Origin: Zygnema cylindricum
Lineage: Eukaryota; Streptophyta; Zygnematophyceae; Zygnematales; Zygnemataceae
DNA: 64,000 nucleotides
NCBI GenBank assembly: GCA_037447655.1
Contig: JBBHKE010001935.1
Span: 377,286-441,285, forward strand
Direction of reading: 5' to 3'
How positions within the stretch are numbered: the first letter of the stretch is position 1; each line of letters starts with the position of its first letter. The notes below the pieces were generated by a model. That model had not been told where the DNA came from, made no database searches, and worked only from the letters and a program-made list of their open reading frames with translations. The translations under genes were made by a program, and so were the position numbers. Of this stretch, positions 11,958 through 24,124 are shown piece by piece.

Positions 11958-12600
11958 TATTTATATAATATGGTTTACCAATTTTGAGGCGTTGATTCTA
12001 ATTTTTTGAGATTTATACTCCATTTTGCAACAGCGGACATGATACGTTTCATCAAAAAAGTGGTTGGGTTTTCACCGGTTTATGATCTAGGGGTTTTGGT
12101 TTAAGTCTTTGAGTTTGTTTTTATTAGTTGTTTATACGGCTTGTAGGTGTATTATTATGTTGCCCGAGTGGTTGTGAAAATAACATTTTTGTCCCGACAG
12201 AAAGGCCTTTATCCAGGTCTTTTCTAGTTTGTCAAGTTTTTTTCTTTGAAACTTTTTCTACTTTATCGAGGTATTTTTTTCCGTAAGCCAGTCGGTTAAG
12301 TACAGTGGTAGTAGATTTGTATTTTAACATATCCACTATATTGTGGTCGCTAATCACTAATGAGTTTTGAACCCTTCTGTTCCTACTTTCCCTCCCTCTC
12401 TCTTCCTGCTTTCCATCCCTGTCTCTCCTCTCCCTCTCGCTTTCTCTCCCTCCCTCAAGATTCTCTTTCTGTGTTCTTCTGTTTGTTAACTAATTGTTTA
12501 GTTGTTTATTCCTTTATCTACTTATTGAGTTAAAATCGCCAAAGCATTGAGCTCATTAAAATTTGAGAGTTGCATTCGGTTCATTTTGAATAACAGAAGT
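11958..12600. other. Intergenic, no gene seen
   Basis: AT-rich sequence with a short CT-rich patch (CCCTCCCTCTCTCTTCC, near 12390-12450). No exon is supported on either strand. Confidence 0.45.
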
Positions 12601-12610
12601 ATTGAGAGTT

Positions 12611-13069
12611 CATGCCCACGATGCCGGGGTGTCCTCCTTGCCGCGGTCAGCACAGAGCAAGTACACGGATCTGAAGGAGGAATCCATGGTGTAGTGGTCA
12701 GGTTACTTGTGCTATGGCTTTGGGTGCTGTGGGAACGTGATGCTGTGCGCCAACTTCAACAAGGACTTCAACAAGAACTTCGACAGGGACGAGGTGCAGG
12801 TGTATTTTATAACGAGGCCCGTCGCGGAGGACGACCACAGTGTCAACATGCACCCTTGCAATAGCGGGTGTCGAGGCCTGGGTGCCAGCGTACGATGCCA
12901 GGGAAAAGAGGTGGCACAGCCTAAGCGTGGAGCAATTACTGGCAGGGGCAGGGGTAACGCCTCTCATGGTCAAGGCCAGGCTCAAGGAGGATAGGGTGTC
13001 CATGTGCAAGACAGAGCAATGGTATACGCCCGCGGCACCATGCCTCGAGGTTTGTGGGCATGCCTCGTG
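12611..13069 (+). pseudogene. GC-rich degenerate coding island, family not recognised
   Basis: This island is far more GC-rich than its surroundings and contains two protein-like frames that do not connect. Frame one reads KYTDLKEES, is interrupted by TAG at about 12692, then continues LCYGFGCCGNVMLC and DEVQVYFITRPVAEDD. From about 12850 another frame looks protein-like (GVEAWVPAYDAREKRWHSL, then LLAGAGVTPLMVKARLKEDR) and ends at TGA 13067-13069. The pattern suggests an old coding sequence carrying at least one stop and one frameshift, possibly inserted. An alternative is exons of a live gene with unseen introns. I cannot name a family. Confidence 0.4.
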
Positions 13070-13552
13070 AAGATGCAGTGTCATTTGTGGGTAGGTGCAT
13101 CTGGGGTGTGTATACTCGAAAAAAAAGTAGTTAAGAAAACCTCAAGAGAAAAATCTACTTTTAAATATACCGTCACAACATGTTTTAATTGGAGCTGGTA
13201 CTCCATTGATTAGTAAAAACCTCCAAATCAATCAGTGTAAATTATAAACTCTCCTTTTAATCGCCTCCTAAACTGTTTGCAAAATGGTAAATAACTATCC
13301 ACTCTAAAATCGTTTCCCTGCATTGCCCACAAAATAACCCCCAAACTAAAATAAACTGTCCTCTAATAAGTCCCCAAATTGTTCACCTCACCTAAACAAT
13401 TTCAATATATACACTAGAGTACCAATAGTCAAACCAAATCCTGACTTGATTTGCTAGAAAGTCTGAAAAATTAGAGACTGAAAAATATATACCAGTAATG
13501 AATTACTGTGGCAAACTGTGAACTACTGTGTTCTATCCACCATTTTGTGTGT
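13070..13552. other. Intergenic, no gene seen
   Basis: AT-rich sequence between the GC-rich island and the GA tract. Nothing is recognised. Confidence 0.4.
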
Positions 13553-13660
13553 GTGAGAGAGAGGGAGAGGCAGAAGGAGAGAGGGGAGCAGAAGAGGAAG
13601 AGAGAGAGGGAGAGGGAGAGAGAGAGAGAGGGAGGGAGAGGGAGCGGGAGAGAGAAACGC
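13553..13660 (+). repeat. GAGAGG purine tract
   Basis: About 108 bp of imperfect GA/GGGA repeats lie downstream of the MOSC gene's stop codon. Confidence 0.85.
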
Positions 13661-13846
13661 GAACCCACCATATTACATGTTTTCTAATGTAAAAAAGGGA
13701 AGAGAAGAATACGGTAAAATGTGAACTATTGTATTCTATTCGCCATGTTGTTCAATTGCTAGGATTTGCATGTGAACCCATTGGTCTACATGTTTTTTAC
13801 TGCAAAATATGAGAAGAAAAAAATCAAAGAACAAATATCGGCCGAG

Positions 13847-16800
13847 TTACATCAATAGAGATGCGACTGACGCAGCTTGCTTCAGAATAGTGAGTTCGTC
13901 TCCCACTGAAATAGTACAGGAAGGTTTTTCATATGGAGTCAGGAAACTGCAAACAAAATTCATTCCAAAGTATACCTGCAACATTTGAAAAGAAAAAGGT
14001 TACATTTATAACTAAAATCAATAGGATATATTGATGAATTGACCACGACAAACAACAGCGACGAAGTTTTGAGATGACAGCAAATGGATGAGATATGAAG
14101 TGCAAAAAAAAAACAAAAACAGAAACGATATTACCTGCTGTGTTAAAGGCGAGGGCAGTTGTAACATTTTCCCGTGACGAAAAACCTTCAGTGTCTGCAA
14201 CCACACAACAAACCACACAATTAACTTTTTTATTAAAAATCAAAAACGGAAAAGAAAACGTCTCTCTGCCCTCCCTCGTGAATCCTTTTAAGTGGCGGCA
14301 TGGTTGGCACAAGCATTTCCAAGCATATTAAGGGGTGGAAAATAACTACACTGGCCATCGCTATAAGTGTTTAAGATTATACGGGCAGTCAAAGGATTAT
14401 AACTCTGTAATCGACTGATGGATTTTTTTTTCTAGAGGCAAGCAATCGAAAACTAACAGTACTACATTTCCATTGTGGTATCACGATTTAAAACAGAGAA
14501 CTGTATGATGAGAAGTACTATGCCAAAAAAATATATAACGTTGATAGCAATGAGCAATGTAGTTATCGTTCAACTTTCTTTTTGCCTACCTCAAGTGGTT
14601 CCTTTCCTACAACAGTTGTCTGCTGATCCGTTGTTGTTATCTGCATTATTTCACTTTCAAAACCATCAGTAATTGTCAAACAGCATTCCACTTCTGTTCC
14701 TTTCTCTGTCCAAATGACCAAGCATATAGTCGAAAATATGTGGGAATTACACCTCTCTCTCTATTTGATTTTACATAATCAACACGAGCCAAAAGAATGC
14801 TTTATCAAAAAGGCAAGGTAAGCTACACCTTAAATCGCTACTAAAGTTTTGACTTGTTTATCATCTAATTATGTTTTTCAACGTGGCTCGTTAGGGACCA
14901 CTAAAACAAAGTGTTAATGACACTCACATATCATTTTGGGTCAAAAACACACGCAACCCGTATTGATGTTTTTAACTCTAATGGCTATAGCAGTGGAGTA
15001 ATGTCAACAGACCTTACAACGTGAACAGGGCTTTACTCCATGGAACCGAACGTTGTCCTCCTCTCCAATCTTAACTTCTGACCAAGTGTCCTCCTCAAAC
15101 TCCGTACATCCATCCACCACAAGGCTGCAAAAAAAAAAAAAAAACTGTCAGTCCCAATCCCACTCCCCTCCCCCTCCCCATCCCCCTTCCCCTCCCCCTG
15201 CCCCTCTCCCTCTCCCTCTCCCTCTCCCTCTCAGAAAAAACGGGAGCCATCAGATCTCATGCAAACAAAATGCTTAAAAAGGAGTAGCTTTTCACTTTGG
15301 ACGGAAGCGATTCATTGGTAGGGGCTCTTTGAGGCGAGAATTGAGGCTGCCCAAGGAAGGCTGTCCCAAACAGCAGTAAGCCATAATAGGTAAGTAATTA
15401 GACTAATGTAGACTAACAAACAGCCAGTCTAATTATAGACTATCTGTTATATGTAAGACCGACGAATCACTGAACAAAAAAAATTGCTATATCTGGATTT
15501 CAATATCATGGCAATTCTGCGGAAATTCGATAGAGCATCCGTTTATTAAGCATGTTCCAGCAGAACTAATGTTTCTAAAAAAATTGAAGTTTTCTTACAA
15601 AATTGATGTTTCCTAACAAAATTGATAATTTCAAACAAAATTGATGTTTTCTACACAATCTTGATGTTTGCTAAAAAGATTGAAGTTTTTGACTGGATTG
15701 AAGCTTTCTAACAAAATTGACGTTTTTCAGACAAAATTGATGACAAAATCGATGGTTCCTAACAAAATTAATGTGCTCCCACAAAATCCATGGTTCCAGC
15801 ATTCCAACAAATTGATGTCTCCAACAAAACTGATATTTTCCAGACAACAAAAAGTCGAACACATTCGAATCACTTTTTACACACACATAAAAAGCAAGCA
15901 GCTCTCCGATTACCATCTGTACCTTTGAAGTAATAAGAAATGGATAACCATCCGCGAAAACCGTCTGGTATCCCACCGCAAATCTCTCGTCAGTTTGCCT
16001 TACGACCTCTGCAACAAAATTCACCAAAGAAGAGTCACATCAGAATGAGTTGAGTCAGAATTGATGACACAATCGAGCTACAAGACAGGAGCAAGTCATG
16101 TAGGTTTTGTTTATATTAGATTATAAGTCCATACTAAAGAGTCAACAGCAATATCTCAGAATGACTCAGTCATAATTGATGGGCAGACAACACAAAATCG
16201 TCTAAAACGACAAGCGCAAGTCATAAAATTTCTCGTCTATTAAAAAATTTAAGTCCGTGCTAACCTGGATTGAAACGGACGAGGCGACAATTTCGGCCAA
16301 TAAATGAGGAAAACCATTCGGCAGCTTCCGGACCCTCATCTAATGCTTTTCCGGACCACTCCCAGACTGAAGCTTCGGTGTGTTGTCGATTTTTCATTGG
16401 AAGTACCATCCGCACGTGTAAAGGCTCCATGCCAGGAGCCTGCAATACTGCAAGAAAACCAAATCAAGTTTTTGACCTCAATTGATTACAACTCAAAAAA
16501 AAAAAAAAAAAAAATCAAATATTGATCTTGAAAACTGCCAAGACATAGAAACAACTTAGGAAAAAAAAGACATTTGATCCTAAATACTGCCAAAACGATA
16601 CTGGAATAAAATATAAGCATTGCTCCAGAACCTGCATATTGAAGCGATAAAATGAAAAAATACGAAATTCACAACACCAAATTCCTGTCATAAACGTTTT
16701 TATAAAACTGACCTAATGAGGCATTAGGATCTTGTTCCGTGAATCCTGGAGAGAAAGCCAATGGAGGTAAAACCGGTTGAATAAGAGCCAATCGAGGCTC

Positions 16801-17386
16801 TTGACGTTGAGTAATAAACCTCCCTTTCTCATTCACAATCATCCATTGACGGTCCCATAGGAATCCTGTACAAACAAAGGATTTTTTCTTTTTTTTAGGT
16901 TTTATTTCCGCTTTATTTCAGCTTTATTTCAGCTTTATTTCCGCTTTATTCAGCTTTATTTCAGCTTTATTTCAGCTTTATTTCAGCTTTATTTCAATTT
17001 TAATTCAATTTCAATTCAGCTTTAATTCATCCTTATTTCAGCTTTATTTCAGCTTTGATTCAGCTTTATTTTAGCATCGGCTATATTATAACAAATGTTA
17101 AGCAGGAGTCTAAGCAGGAATCAGAGGAATTAAAAAAAAAAATCATGTAATTGGACGTCTTTGGATTAAGATTTTGACAAAACGGCCAGAAAAAATGAAA
17201 ACAAGAGAAAAAAAAAAAAAAAAAAAGAGAAGAAGAAGATAAAAATTGCTACTGTCAGCAAGATTGACGTCACTCTATCACAGAGGCTTTTACAGGACCT
17301 GTTTTTGTGATTCGTGCGCACTTTATTGATATACCAGCGCACGATTTGACAGGATACACGAAAAGCTCTGCTACAGTGACGCCCAT
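13847..17386 (-). CDS. MOSC-domain molybdenum-cofactor protein (mARC family)
   Basis: Nine minus-strand exons join in matching phase: 17386..17299, 16865..16713, 16447..16265, 16008..15923, 15360..15296, 15124..15013, 14640..14590, 14194..14135, 13975..13847, giving 308 aa. The N-terminal MOSC_N barrel is clear: VAELFVYPVKSCAGIS, then WDRQWMIVNEKGRFITQR and PRLALIQP. The MOSC domain follows: EAAEWFSSFIGRNCRLVRF, DERFAVGYQTVFADGYPFL, PLPMNRFRPN, VDGCTEFEEDTWSEVKIG, then VKPCSRCK. Cys225 and Cys228 of CSRC include the expected Mo ligand. The end is VYFGMNFVC and a GDELTIL strand. mARC proteins reduce N-hydroxylated compounds using a Mo cofactor and cytochrome b5 partners. No N-terminal membrane anchor is visible. 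The exon 1 donor (GTCCTG) is unusual but is needed for the TGFLWDRQW join. The gene is convergent with the HAD gene. Confidence 0.93.
15160..15234 (+). repeat. CCCCTCCCC tract in MOSC intron 5
   Basis: About 75 bp of C-rich pyrimidine sequence occupies half of a 171-bp intron (15295..15125). The gene reads the other strand, so the pre-mRNA carries runs of GGGG that could form G-quadruplexes. Confidence 0.85.
15560..15840 (+). repeat. AACAAAATTGATGTTTTCT degenerate repeats in MOSC intron 4
   Basis: About 14 imperfect copies of a 17-20 bp unit (ACAAAATTGATGTTTYCTA) lie between exons 4 and 5. Confidence 0.8.
16905..17075 (+). repeat. 11-bp tandem repeat (CTTTATTTCAG) in MOSC intron 1
   Basis: About 14 copies of CTTTATTTCAG lie between exons 1 and 2. 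On the + strand each unit resembles a 3' splice site, but the gene is on the other strand. Confidence 0.9.
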
Positions 17387-17580
17387 GGTAGCCTGAGCTA
17401 CAAGGAGAAAAGAAGGCGCCGTATAACGTTTTTTGCACTCCGTAGACGAAATTCCGTACGAAAACTGTACTTACGTACGGGAATTGAGAATGGAGTACGC
17501 GACTGTGAGATATAAGAGCTTAATGACGTACAATGACGTACATAGGAAGCTGCGGTATGAACTTCGTGTAAGTACAACTA

Positions 17581-17789
17581 CACAGAATCGCTATTACTGC
17601 TAATGTTTTTTTAGCCACTTAAAACATCTTTTCTCCGTGCACACTTATTGGATTTTAGATCTGACGGTTGATATTGAAAGGTAACATTCTCAGCTTACGA
17701 TTGGCGGTTTGAAAATCCAACAATTGTGTACGGAGAAAAAATGTTTTAAGTGGCGAAAACATTATTAAAACTAATAGCGATACACGGTG
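17581..17789. mobile_element. TA-flanked palindromic MITE, copy A1
   Basis: 209 bp flanked by TA on both sides. The ends are CACAGAATCGCTATTA and the inverted CTAATAGCGATACACGGTG. Both arms hold the shared block AGCCACTTAAAACATCTTTT and its complement. The centre carries GATCTGACGGTTGATATTGA. The element is non-coding. The TA duplication and terminal structure fit Tc1/mariner-type MITEs. Confidence 0.88.
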
Positions 17790-17849
17790 TACTGTACAGA
17801 TGTGTTATGTATCGGTAAGTTGCACATCGCGATAGTTTTCGATAATCGT

Positions 17850-19953
17850 TTTATCGGTTAACGCTAATAGCGACTCACGGTGTATTTGAACCGTCCAAAT
17901 TAGTTTAATTGACGTAAAATTAAACTTTACCTGTATTAGCGTAGAGGAAAAAGTAAAGTTATTAGTTTTATTTTAGATTCGAAGGTCAAAATGTAGGGGC
18001 GCCGAATTAGTGTTATTAACACTAATAGCGATTCACGACGTTCTAACGTACTGTACTACACAAAAACTAAAACTTTGGTACACAAAAAAGAACAGACGCA
18101 AACTGGCGCAAACTGCAGTATATCTCAAAAAGTGAACAGATCTAAATGAATCGCTCAACAAAACTGAAGCGGCGATTCACAGTGCACCTAACATAATTTG
18201 AGTGTGTTTCGCTCCCGCTTGTGTGTGGCTGTGCCCTCTTTGTGCTTCGCAATCTGTTTATCGATCCTACCAAGGTTAACTAAAGTATCTGACAAGTGTG
18301 CACGTGGAAAAGATGTTTTAATTGGCGGAAAAATGTGATGCGATTCAATGTGTACTCAATGCGATTCAATGTTTACATCCATGATCGCCGTGGTTGTGGA
18401 CCTTAGCTTGTCTATGGGTAGACTACTCTATGTATTTTTCATTTTATAGGCGGTCTAACTCTGGTATTGTTTTTGTTCTGGTTCTTTGCTCTTGTTAATA
18501 CTGTCTTGTTTTGTTTCAATTTTTAGGCGTAGATTACTTTCTTGTGACTCTTGTAGTCTCCAAATGTTTTTTCAGTTTTACCCCTTTTGTACACAAATGG
18601 TTTTGCCATCGCAATTTTTGCAATAAAGACTTTTTTTTTTAAATGTGTACTAATGCGATCCAGTGTGTTCAATGTTAAAGGAATTGTTTATGTCAGTGCG
18701 AAATTACGATGTATTCTCCGGATTTACTGCAAAAGGCGTGGCGGATTGTTGTCCAATCCTTCACCAGTACAATTTAACAACATCCTAAGATTTTTGGCCA
18801 AAAATACTCGTAACCGAATTAGTGTTGTTAGTAATAATTTGGGATGGGTAGTGCAGATTTAGTTTTGTTACAGTACTATGACCAGCAAGTTGGGTACAAT
18901 TGAATTATTGGTGTAAAATTTGAAATGAAAAACAAAAGGAGTAAAAAGATGCGAGGAAAAAAAATTATAATACAATTTTACCGAAAACTGGTGAATCCAG
19001 TCATTATAACTTCTACTATAAACAGCTCTAAAAAACAGAGGCAGAAAATTACAGAAAGTAGGAGAGGGAGAGAGAAGTAAGCATTCCCATGCGTAGACAA
19101 GATAGGAGGAGGCTTTCAAAAATCCATTAAGGAAGTAAAAGAATACAAATTGTAAGAATGGACGGTTTGTCCCTATCTCAATAAAAGCCTTGTCTTTTCT
19201 CTTTCTCTCACTCCTTGAATGATAAATCTATGGTGGGAAAGACTAACTATTTAAGCTAAGCACTGACAAAGCAGCTAAGTGGTGGTCCAATGACCAAATG
19301 CCACGTGTTCTAATCTGAGTCACCTACAATAATGCACCGTGAGAGGCGCTTACACACAAACCCACTACTAATAGTGTTTCCTCGAATATTGTAGGTCAAA
19401 GTAACAAGATACAATTTCATGTGGAGCCGAAAGTACTGAAAATACTAAAAAAAAAAATGTATATATATAAAAAATAAATAAATAGAAATACTGAAAGTAT
19501 AAAAAATACTGAAAGTACTGTTTTTTTTTTCTCGGTAAAGTACTGAATCGGGAGGGTCACCCAGATTCGCACCAAAAATTACAAGTCAAATGAGTAAATT
19601 TTAAGATGGAAACATAAAAAACCAGGCACCAATTAAAAACTAGCCAAAAAAAAACTAGAATTATCCACTATGTCTATTTAACATTGTTGGATAATTAAAA
19701 AATGTACTAGTGTTTTCGGTGCTGGGTATATTTTCCATGAAAAACATCCTAAGTTTTTACTCCCTAAGGTAACAAAAACAATCTTTCTTGTCTATTTATC
19801 CTCTCTATCTTCCTTTATATTTTCTTTTCTGTACTTTTCCTCCGTACTTTTTGTCTTGTATACTTATTGTTCTTCTCTCATTCGATCATTTTCTTTGTAC
19901 CCTTTTAGGAAGGACTGCAAAAAGGTACGGAGAAAATGGAAAAAAGGGGGACA
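17850..19953. other. Intergenic with MITE remnants, no gene
   Basis: Fragments of the TA-MITE family lie near 17868-17890, 18015-18040 and 18290-18352. The last is a decayed right half containing AAAAGATGTTTTAATTGGCG. 18,400-19,950 is AT-rich with a short ATATAT and ACTGAAAGTA patch near 19,455-19,520. ORFs here show no family or splice support. Confidence 0.5.
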
Positions 19954-21536
19954 TTAATATCTAGGATTAAGTCCAAAATATTTTGTTTCAGTATTAATAA
20001 CATTCTCATTGAGAGGAAAATCCTCGATTCCCAAAATTTTGGTGACGTCATCCAGAGAAAGTTTTGGGCCTGGTGGTGAAGGAAAAGAAAAATTATATGC
20101 AGGGAAAATTTCATCGATTAACGAAGAATCTTCAAAAAAAGGGGTCGAAAAAGGGGTTTCTGAAGGAATTTCCAAGTTTCCAGATTCCCCATCTCTAGAC
20201 ATCATTTTTGTAGTGTTTCCAGAAACTACTTTGGTAAATTCGAATTTTGAATTTTCAAGACAAAGATCATTAGATCCTGTCTCAATTGAAGTGTTTGCCA
20301 TATTAGAAAATTGAATTGATAAAGTTAATAATTCATTGTATGCGTAGCGTCGCGAATTCTGTCCACTCGCTTTCTCGTTCTCTCTCCCTCCAATTCTTAG
20401 GCTCTCCCTTCTCAATTCCCCGGTTTTTGTGTTCTCAATATCAACATTTTTGTCTGTTTCAATGCCAAAATCCATGCCAAAATCGATAACAGAATCCGTA
20501 CCGAAATCCGTACTGATGTCTGTACAATTGATGCTAGAAATGCCCAAATCATCGGGACAGCATTTCGAGGGAAGATGCGAGGAAGCTACCTCGCTACTGC
20601 TGCTACTACTACTGCTGTTATTTTCAGTCACTTTTTCCCTTTTTCCAGTCTCTTTCAACAACGTATTTTCTCGCCACGTTTCTTTGTCTGCAGTGAAGGC
20701 CTCGACTGCTTTCGCATCGGAAGGCTGTCATGGAAAAGACGACAAAAAGGGAAAGGTAAGGAAAAATTGGGAATTGAACGAGACTTGGGATTCTGGGGGA
20801 GGGAGGGAGAGGGGGGAGGGAGGGGGAGGGGGAAGAGGAGAAAGAGAAACAAATTTGGTTATTGAGGGGGATTCAATTTTGTCAATATTTTTTGGGTTTT
20901 GAGAGCCACGAGAATTTAAACTTTGGATAATTTGTTTTCTCTGTTTACCTTTCACTTTTATTCTCCTTTGTGTTAAATCAAAAGTCAGAAATTACTAAAA
21001 CTTAGTAATTGGTGAATACTAAAACTTAATCGCATTAAATTCCTGGATCCAAAATGTCAAAATTTTCATTGAAAAAGGTTTTTTTTTTTTTCTTCTGTAA
21101 GATCTGCTTATGCCAGTAAGTTTCTTAATATGTTTTTCCCCCTTATTTTCTGGAATAGAAATCTACAGTAAATCATGTGGATCTACAAAAAATTGCGTCA
21201 TCGAAGTGTAGATCAGATTGGACATGCCTAAAAAATTTAATTGGGTCCTCGGAGGATTTCTGAATTCATGATTTTTTTTAATTATTTTTTATTTATTTGA
21301 GAGGCTATTTGGACCGCAAAAATCACATACACACAAAAATAAAAAAAAAACAGCTGAAATTCGTACCATTGGAGAACTTAATATTTCAGAAAGTAATATT
21401 TTCCATCGACGCCCGAGGTTTTTCCAATAATTCTGCGACAGAGAAACAATTAAAAAAATAATAATAATAATAACCACACATTAATTGGTGTATCAATCAC
21501 TTAGAAAAAAACATCAAGAACAGCAACCAGAAAAAA

Positions 21537-21585
<49 letters not shown>

Positions 21586-23184
21586 ACACACAAAAAAAAA
21601 TTACGAATGACATAAGCCATAGGAATACAAGTCCATAGTGCCACGTGTCTCACTCTCACAGCGCCATCTGTCCTTCCGGGAAGTCTCTTCGCAATTTTCG
21701 ACCACCGGCAGCCCATCATGAAGAAGCCAATCACAATCGTCCGACTCTCCTCCTCCGTAAATTTGCTTCTGTTGAGCTGCTGCCACGTGGCACCATCCAA
21801 AAACCACACGTGGTAAATTCTTAAATCCTTACACACTTGATAGATCCTCACACACGTGTTCAATCCTCACACACGTGTTAAATCCTTAAACACGTGTCAA
21901 CGCCAAAGCTATGAAGTTCAAACAAGAATAAAACCAATTGAACAAAATTGTTGAATTAACATAAAGAATACAAATAAAATAAAAATTTGTCGAATTAAAA
22001 TAAAGACTTGGTAAGGTCCCAGTCTAAAAACAGTTATTGGGGATCTGGACCATATTAAATGTACTATTCAATGGTTGAGATTGTCCCAAAGATTGAAAAA
22101 AAAAAATGAAGAATCGCTCCAAACAACACATTCTTTTAATTATTTGGAGAGAAAACCTTAAAATTAGTTCTCGAGTAAAAGATTGTGTGATTTTATTTAA
22201 GACAAAAAGAAGATACATATTCCTATCCTACACCCATGTCAATCTTTTTGAAAAAAACAAAAAAAAAAAAACCTAGCACTCGCCGAAAATTAAAATAAAA
22301 AACAAAATCGGACCTTATTTTTAACCGATTTTGGGAACTAAAAAAGGTACAAAAAACGAAAAATTGAAGAATTTAATGAAATTTAACGCAGATTTTGTGA
22401 AACAAATTGGAAATTATTCGATCTGACAAATAATTTGTGCAATTAACAAAAGATCCGCATTTTACTGACATTGAATTTCGATGAATTTAGGAAAAATTCA
22501 CAAAAGAATTTACATTCTGTAAGACTTTAGCGATGTTTCTCTAATTCCCAATAAATTTTCAGTAATTCAGATGAAATTTATGAAATTTCATCCACTTTGT
22601 AAAAAAAAATCATTCGATAGATATCAAAAAATCAGTAAAATAAACCAAACTTGTATCATATTTATGAGACTTCATTAGGGAAATTCACTTAATTCAAATA
22701 GAAAAGTAGCAATTTTATCTAATTGGCACAAAATTTATGAAATTTCGTCAAATTGGAAGAACCTTTCATTGATTTGGTAAGAAAAAAACCATCCAATTGA
22801 CACAAAAAAAAGACTAAGAGGATGGAAAAAGAATAAAAAAATCACACTATGCTTCGAACACAAATCACATATCTACATTTTCCTTTGACAATTTGAAATT
22901 TTCTTTCCTAATATTTGTTTTATCTTGCATAATGTTAGAAAAAAAGTCAAAATTTTACAAATTTATAGCTTATAATGTTAATAAAAACAGTTAATATAAT
23001 AAAAATTTAGCATTACCTCGGGATCCAAATGTTGCATCCACCTTCTTCGACATCCTTTCCCTCCGCGCCCAAGTAGTCCCGCACGTGCGACCACGTCATC
23101 CCAGCGAATCGTATCGCTGCGGCATCCCGTCAATGCGCGCCGGAGCGCCGCATCTTCCGCCGGAGTCCACGGCCGCCGCGCCAT
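19954..23184 (-). CDS. R2R3-MYB transcription factor
   Basis: Four minus-strand exons, all in phase 0: 23184..23017, 21776..21654, 21432..21367, 20724..19954, giving about 375 aa. Repeat R2 is in exon 1, with Trp6, Trp28 and Trp49 and the word KGCRRRWMQHLDPE. R3 starts with Phe in place of the first Trp (SKFTEEESRTI), as in plant R2R3-MYBs. It continues CRWSKIAKRLPGRTDGAVR and, across the exon 2/3 junction, NYWKNLGRRW. That join was chosen because AGA|GTGAGA and GCAG|AAT give the canonical recognition helix. The C-terminal half (exon 4) has a poly-Ser run and is acidic, fitting an activation region. Intron 1 is 1240 bp and ends in a cluster of CACGTG motifs. Intron 2 holds a CA repeat. A further short exon between 21366 and 20725 cannot be excluded. 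R2R3-MYBs bind DNA in the nucleus; the target pathway is unknown. Confidence 0.88.
21540..21592 (+). repeat. (CA)n microsatellite in MYB intron 2
   Basis: About 25 CA units, nearly perfect, lie between exons 2 and 3 of the MYB gene. Confidence 0.95.
21784..21896. promoter_or_regulatory. Cluster of five CACGTG (G-box) motifs in MYB intron 1
   Basis: CACGTG occurs at 21784, 21807, 21853, 21872 and 21891. The last three lie in a short tandem unit (ACACGTGTTAAATCCTTA). CACGTG is the core site of plant bZIP and bHLH factors. The cluster starts 8 bp upstream of exon 2 in the sense direction. Regulatory function is inference. Confidence 0.5.
22024..22980. other. MYB intron 1, AT-rich interior
   Basis: Rich in AATTTATGAAATTTC-like words. 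No exon is seen within it. Confidence 0.5.
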
Positions 23185-23821
23185 TTTTTGTTTTTGGATT
23201 TTTCTTTCGTTTTTTTGTGAAGGCCGCCTTCCAAATACTTTCGAAAATTCGCACGTTCGCGACTTTTGACAAGTTTAAATGTCGACGAACCGAGACGAAT
23301 GCGAAGACAAAAGCGGTAGACTTCTTAATTCGACAAAAATTTACGTCGTTTGCGATCGAAAAGGTGCGCAAAATGATTGCACCGCTGATTCTTGTCCCGA
23401 ACCATAAAGATTAACTGTTTCCGTACAGACGAATCTGATTTTCGACGGTATATCTGCGCGATTTTCCAGCTGCTCATTCACCAATACCTCGCCCGGCTTA
23501 GCTTCGGCGAAATTACTGTGAGGGCTGTAGAGCGTCATTTAATTTACAACCAATCAAAAATATCCTGAATGACGTCAACAAATAACCTAAATGACAAATT
23601 TGAAAATATGACGCCGGTCGTTATTTTGTCTCTTCTGTCATAATAGTTTTGCCCAAGTGGATAAACTGTGATGTTGATGATTGGTGGATAGGGGAAAATG
23701 AGTGGGTAGGAAAACTCCACGTCAGCAAAAAACATGTGACCGTGTGACTGCTTTCACGAATTTCCGTACACAATTGTGGATTCTGACAACCCGACGGGCC
23801 AATAGTCACTCGTGAGCAGAG
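23185..23821. other. MYB 5' flank
   Basis: This should contain the MYB promoter (sense is leftward). The first 130 bp are GC-richer. A GTCGACG/ATGCGAAG region near 23280 looks low-copy. No clear TATA box was chosen and no gene is supported. Confidence 0.4.
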
Positions 23822-24107
23822 TCAGCTGCGTTGGATTTTGCGGAGATATTGTCCTTTGCGATCATCGTACGTGAAGCGCGTATCCAGAAATCCAAAGAGA
23901 TAGGCCAAACAAAATCTTTGCCGTTGAGCCGCGAAATTTCCGGAGATATGACGCAGAAGACCTGACTGCTGATTCGTCCAGAGATCTTTCCCTTTTCCGA
24001 AACAGATATCCTGCCAGTTGCACAAATTTATGGGCAGGTTCTCCAGGAGATTCTGCCCCTTGACAATTCTTAAGGGCAGCAGCCGAACAAATTCGTGCAG
24101 CAGTCAT
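23822..24107 (-). CDS. Orphan ORF, about 95 codons, not recognised
   Basis: A minus-strand frame from about 24107 to the TGA at 23822 reads LLHEFVRLLPLRIV, then NLCNWQDICFGKGKDLW and FCLAYLFGFLDTRFTYDD. The composition is protein-like. There is no in-frame ATG near its start and no acceptor was found, so it may be a terminal exon or a transposon fragment. A second open frame (from the ATG at 24107) overlaps it. Confidence 0.28.
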
Positions 24108-24124
24108 TTAATGTGGTGGTTATG

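Noticed and set aside
20728-20955. Extra MYB exon (reading RKQIIQSLNSRGSQNPKN)
   Set aside because: It looks somewhat protein-like, but no phase-0 acceptor and donor pair could connect it between exons 3 and 4. It is left as a possibility only.
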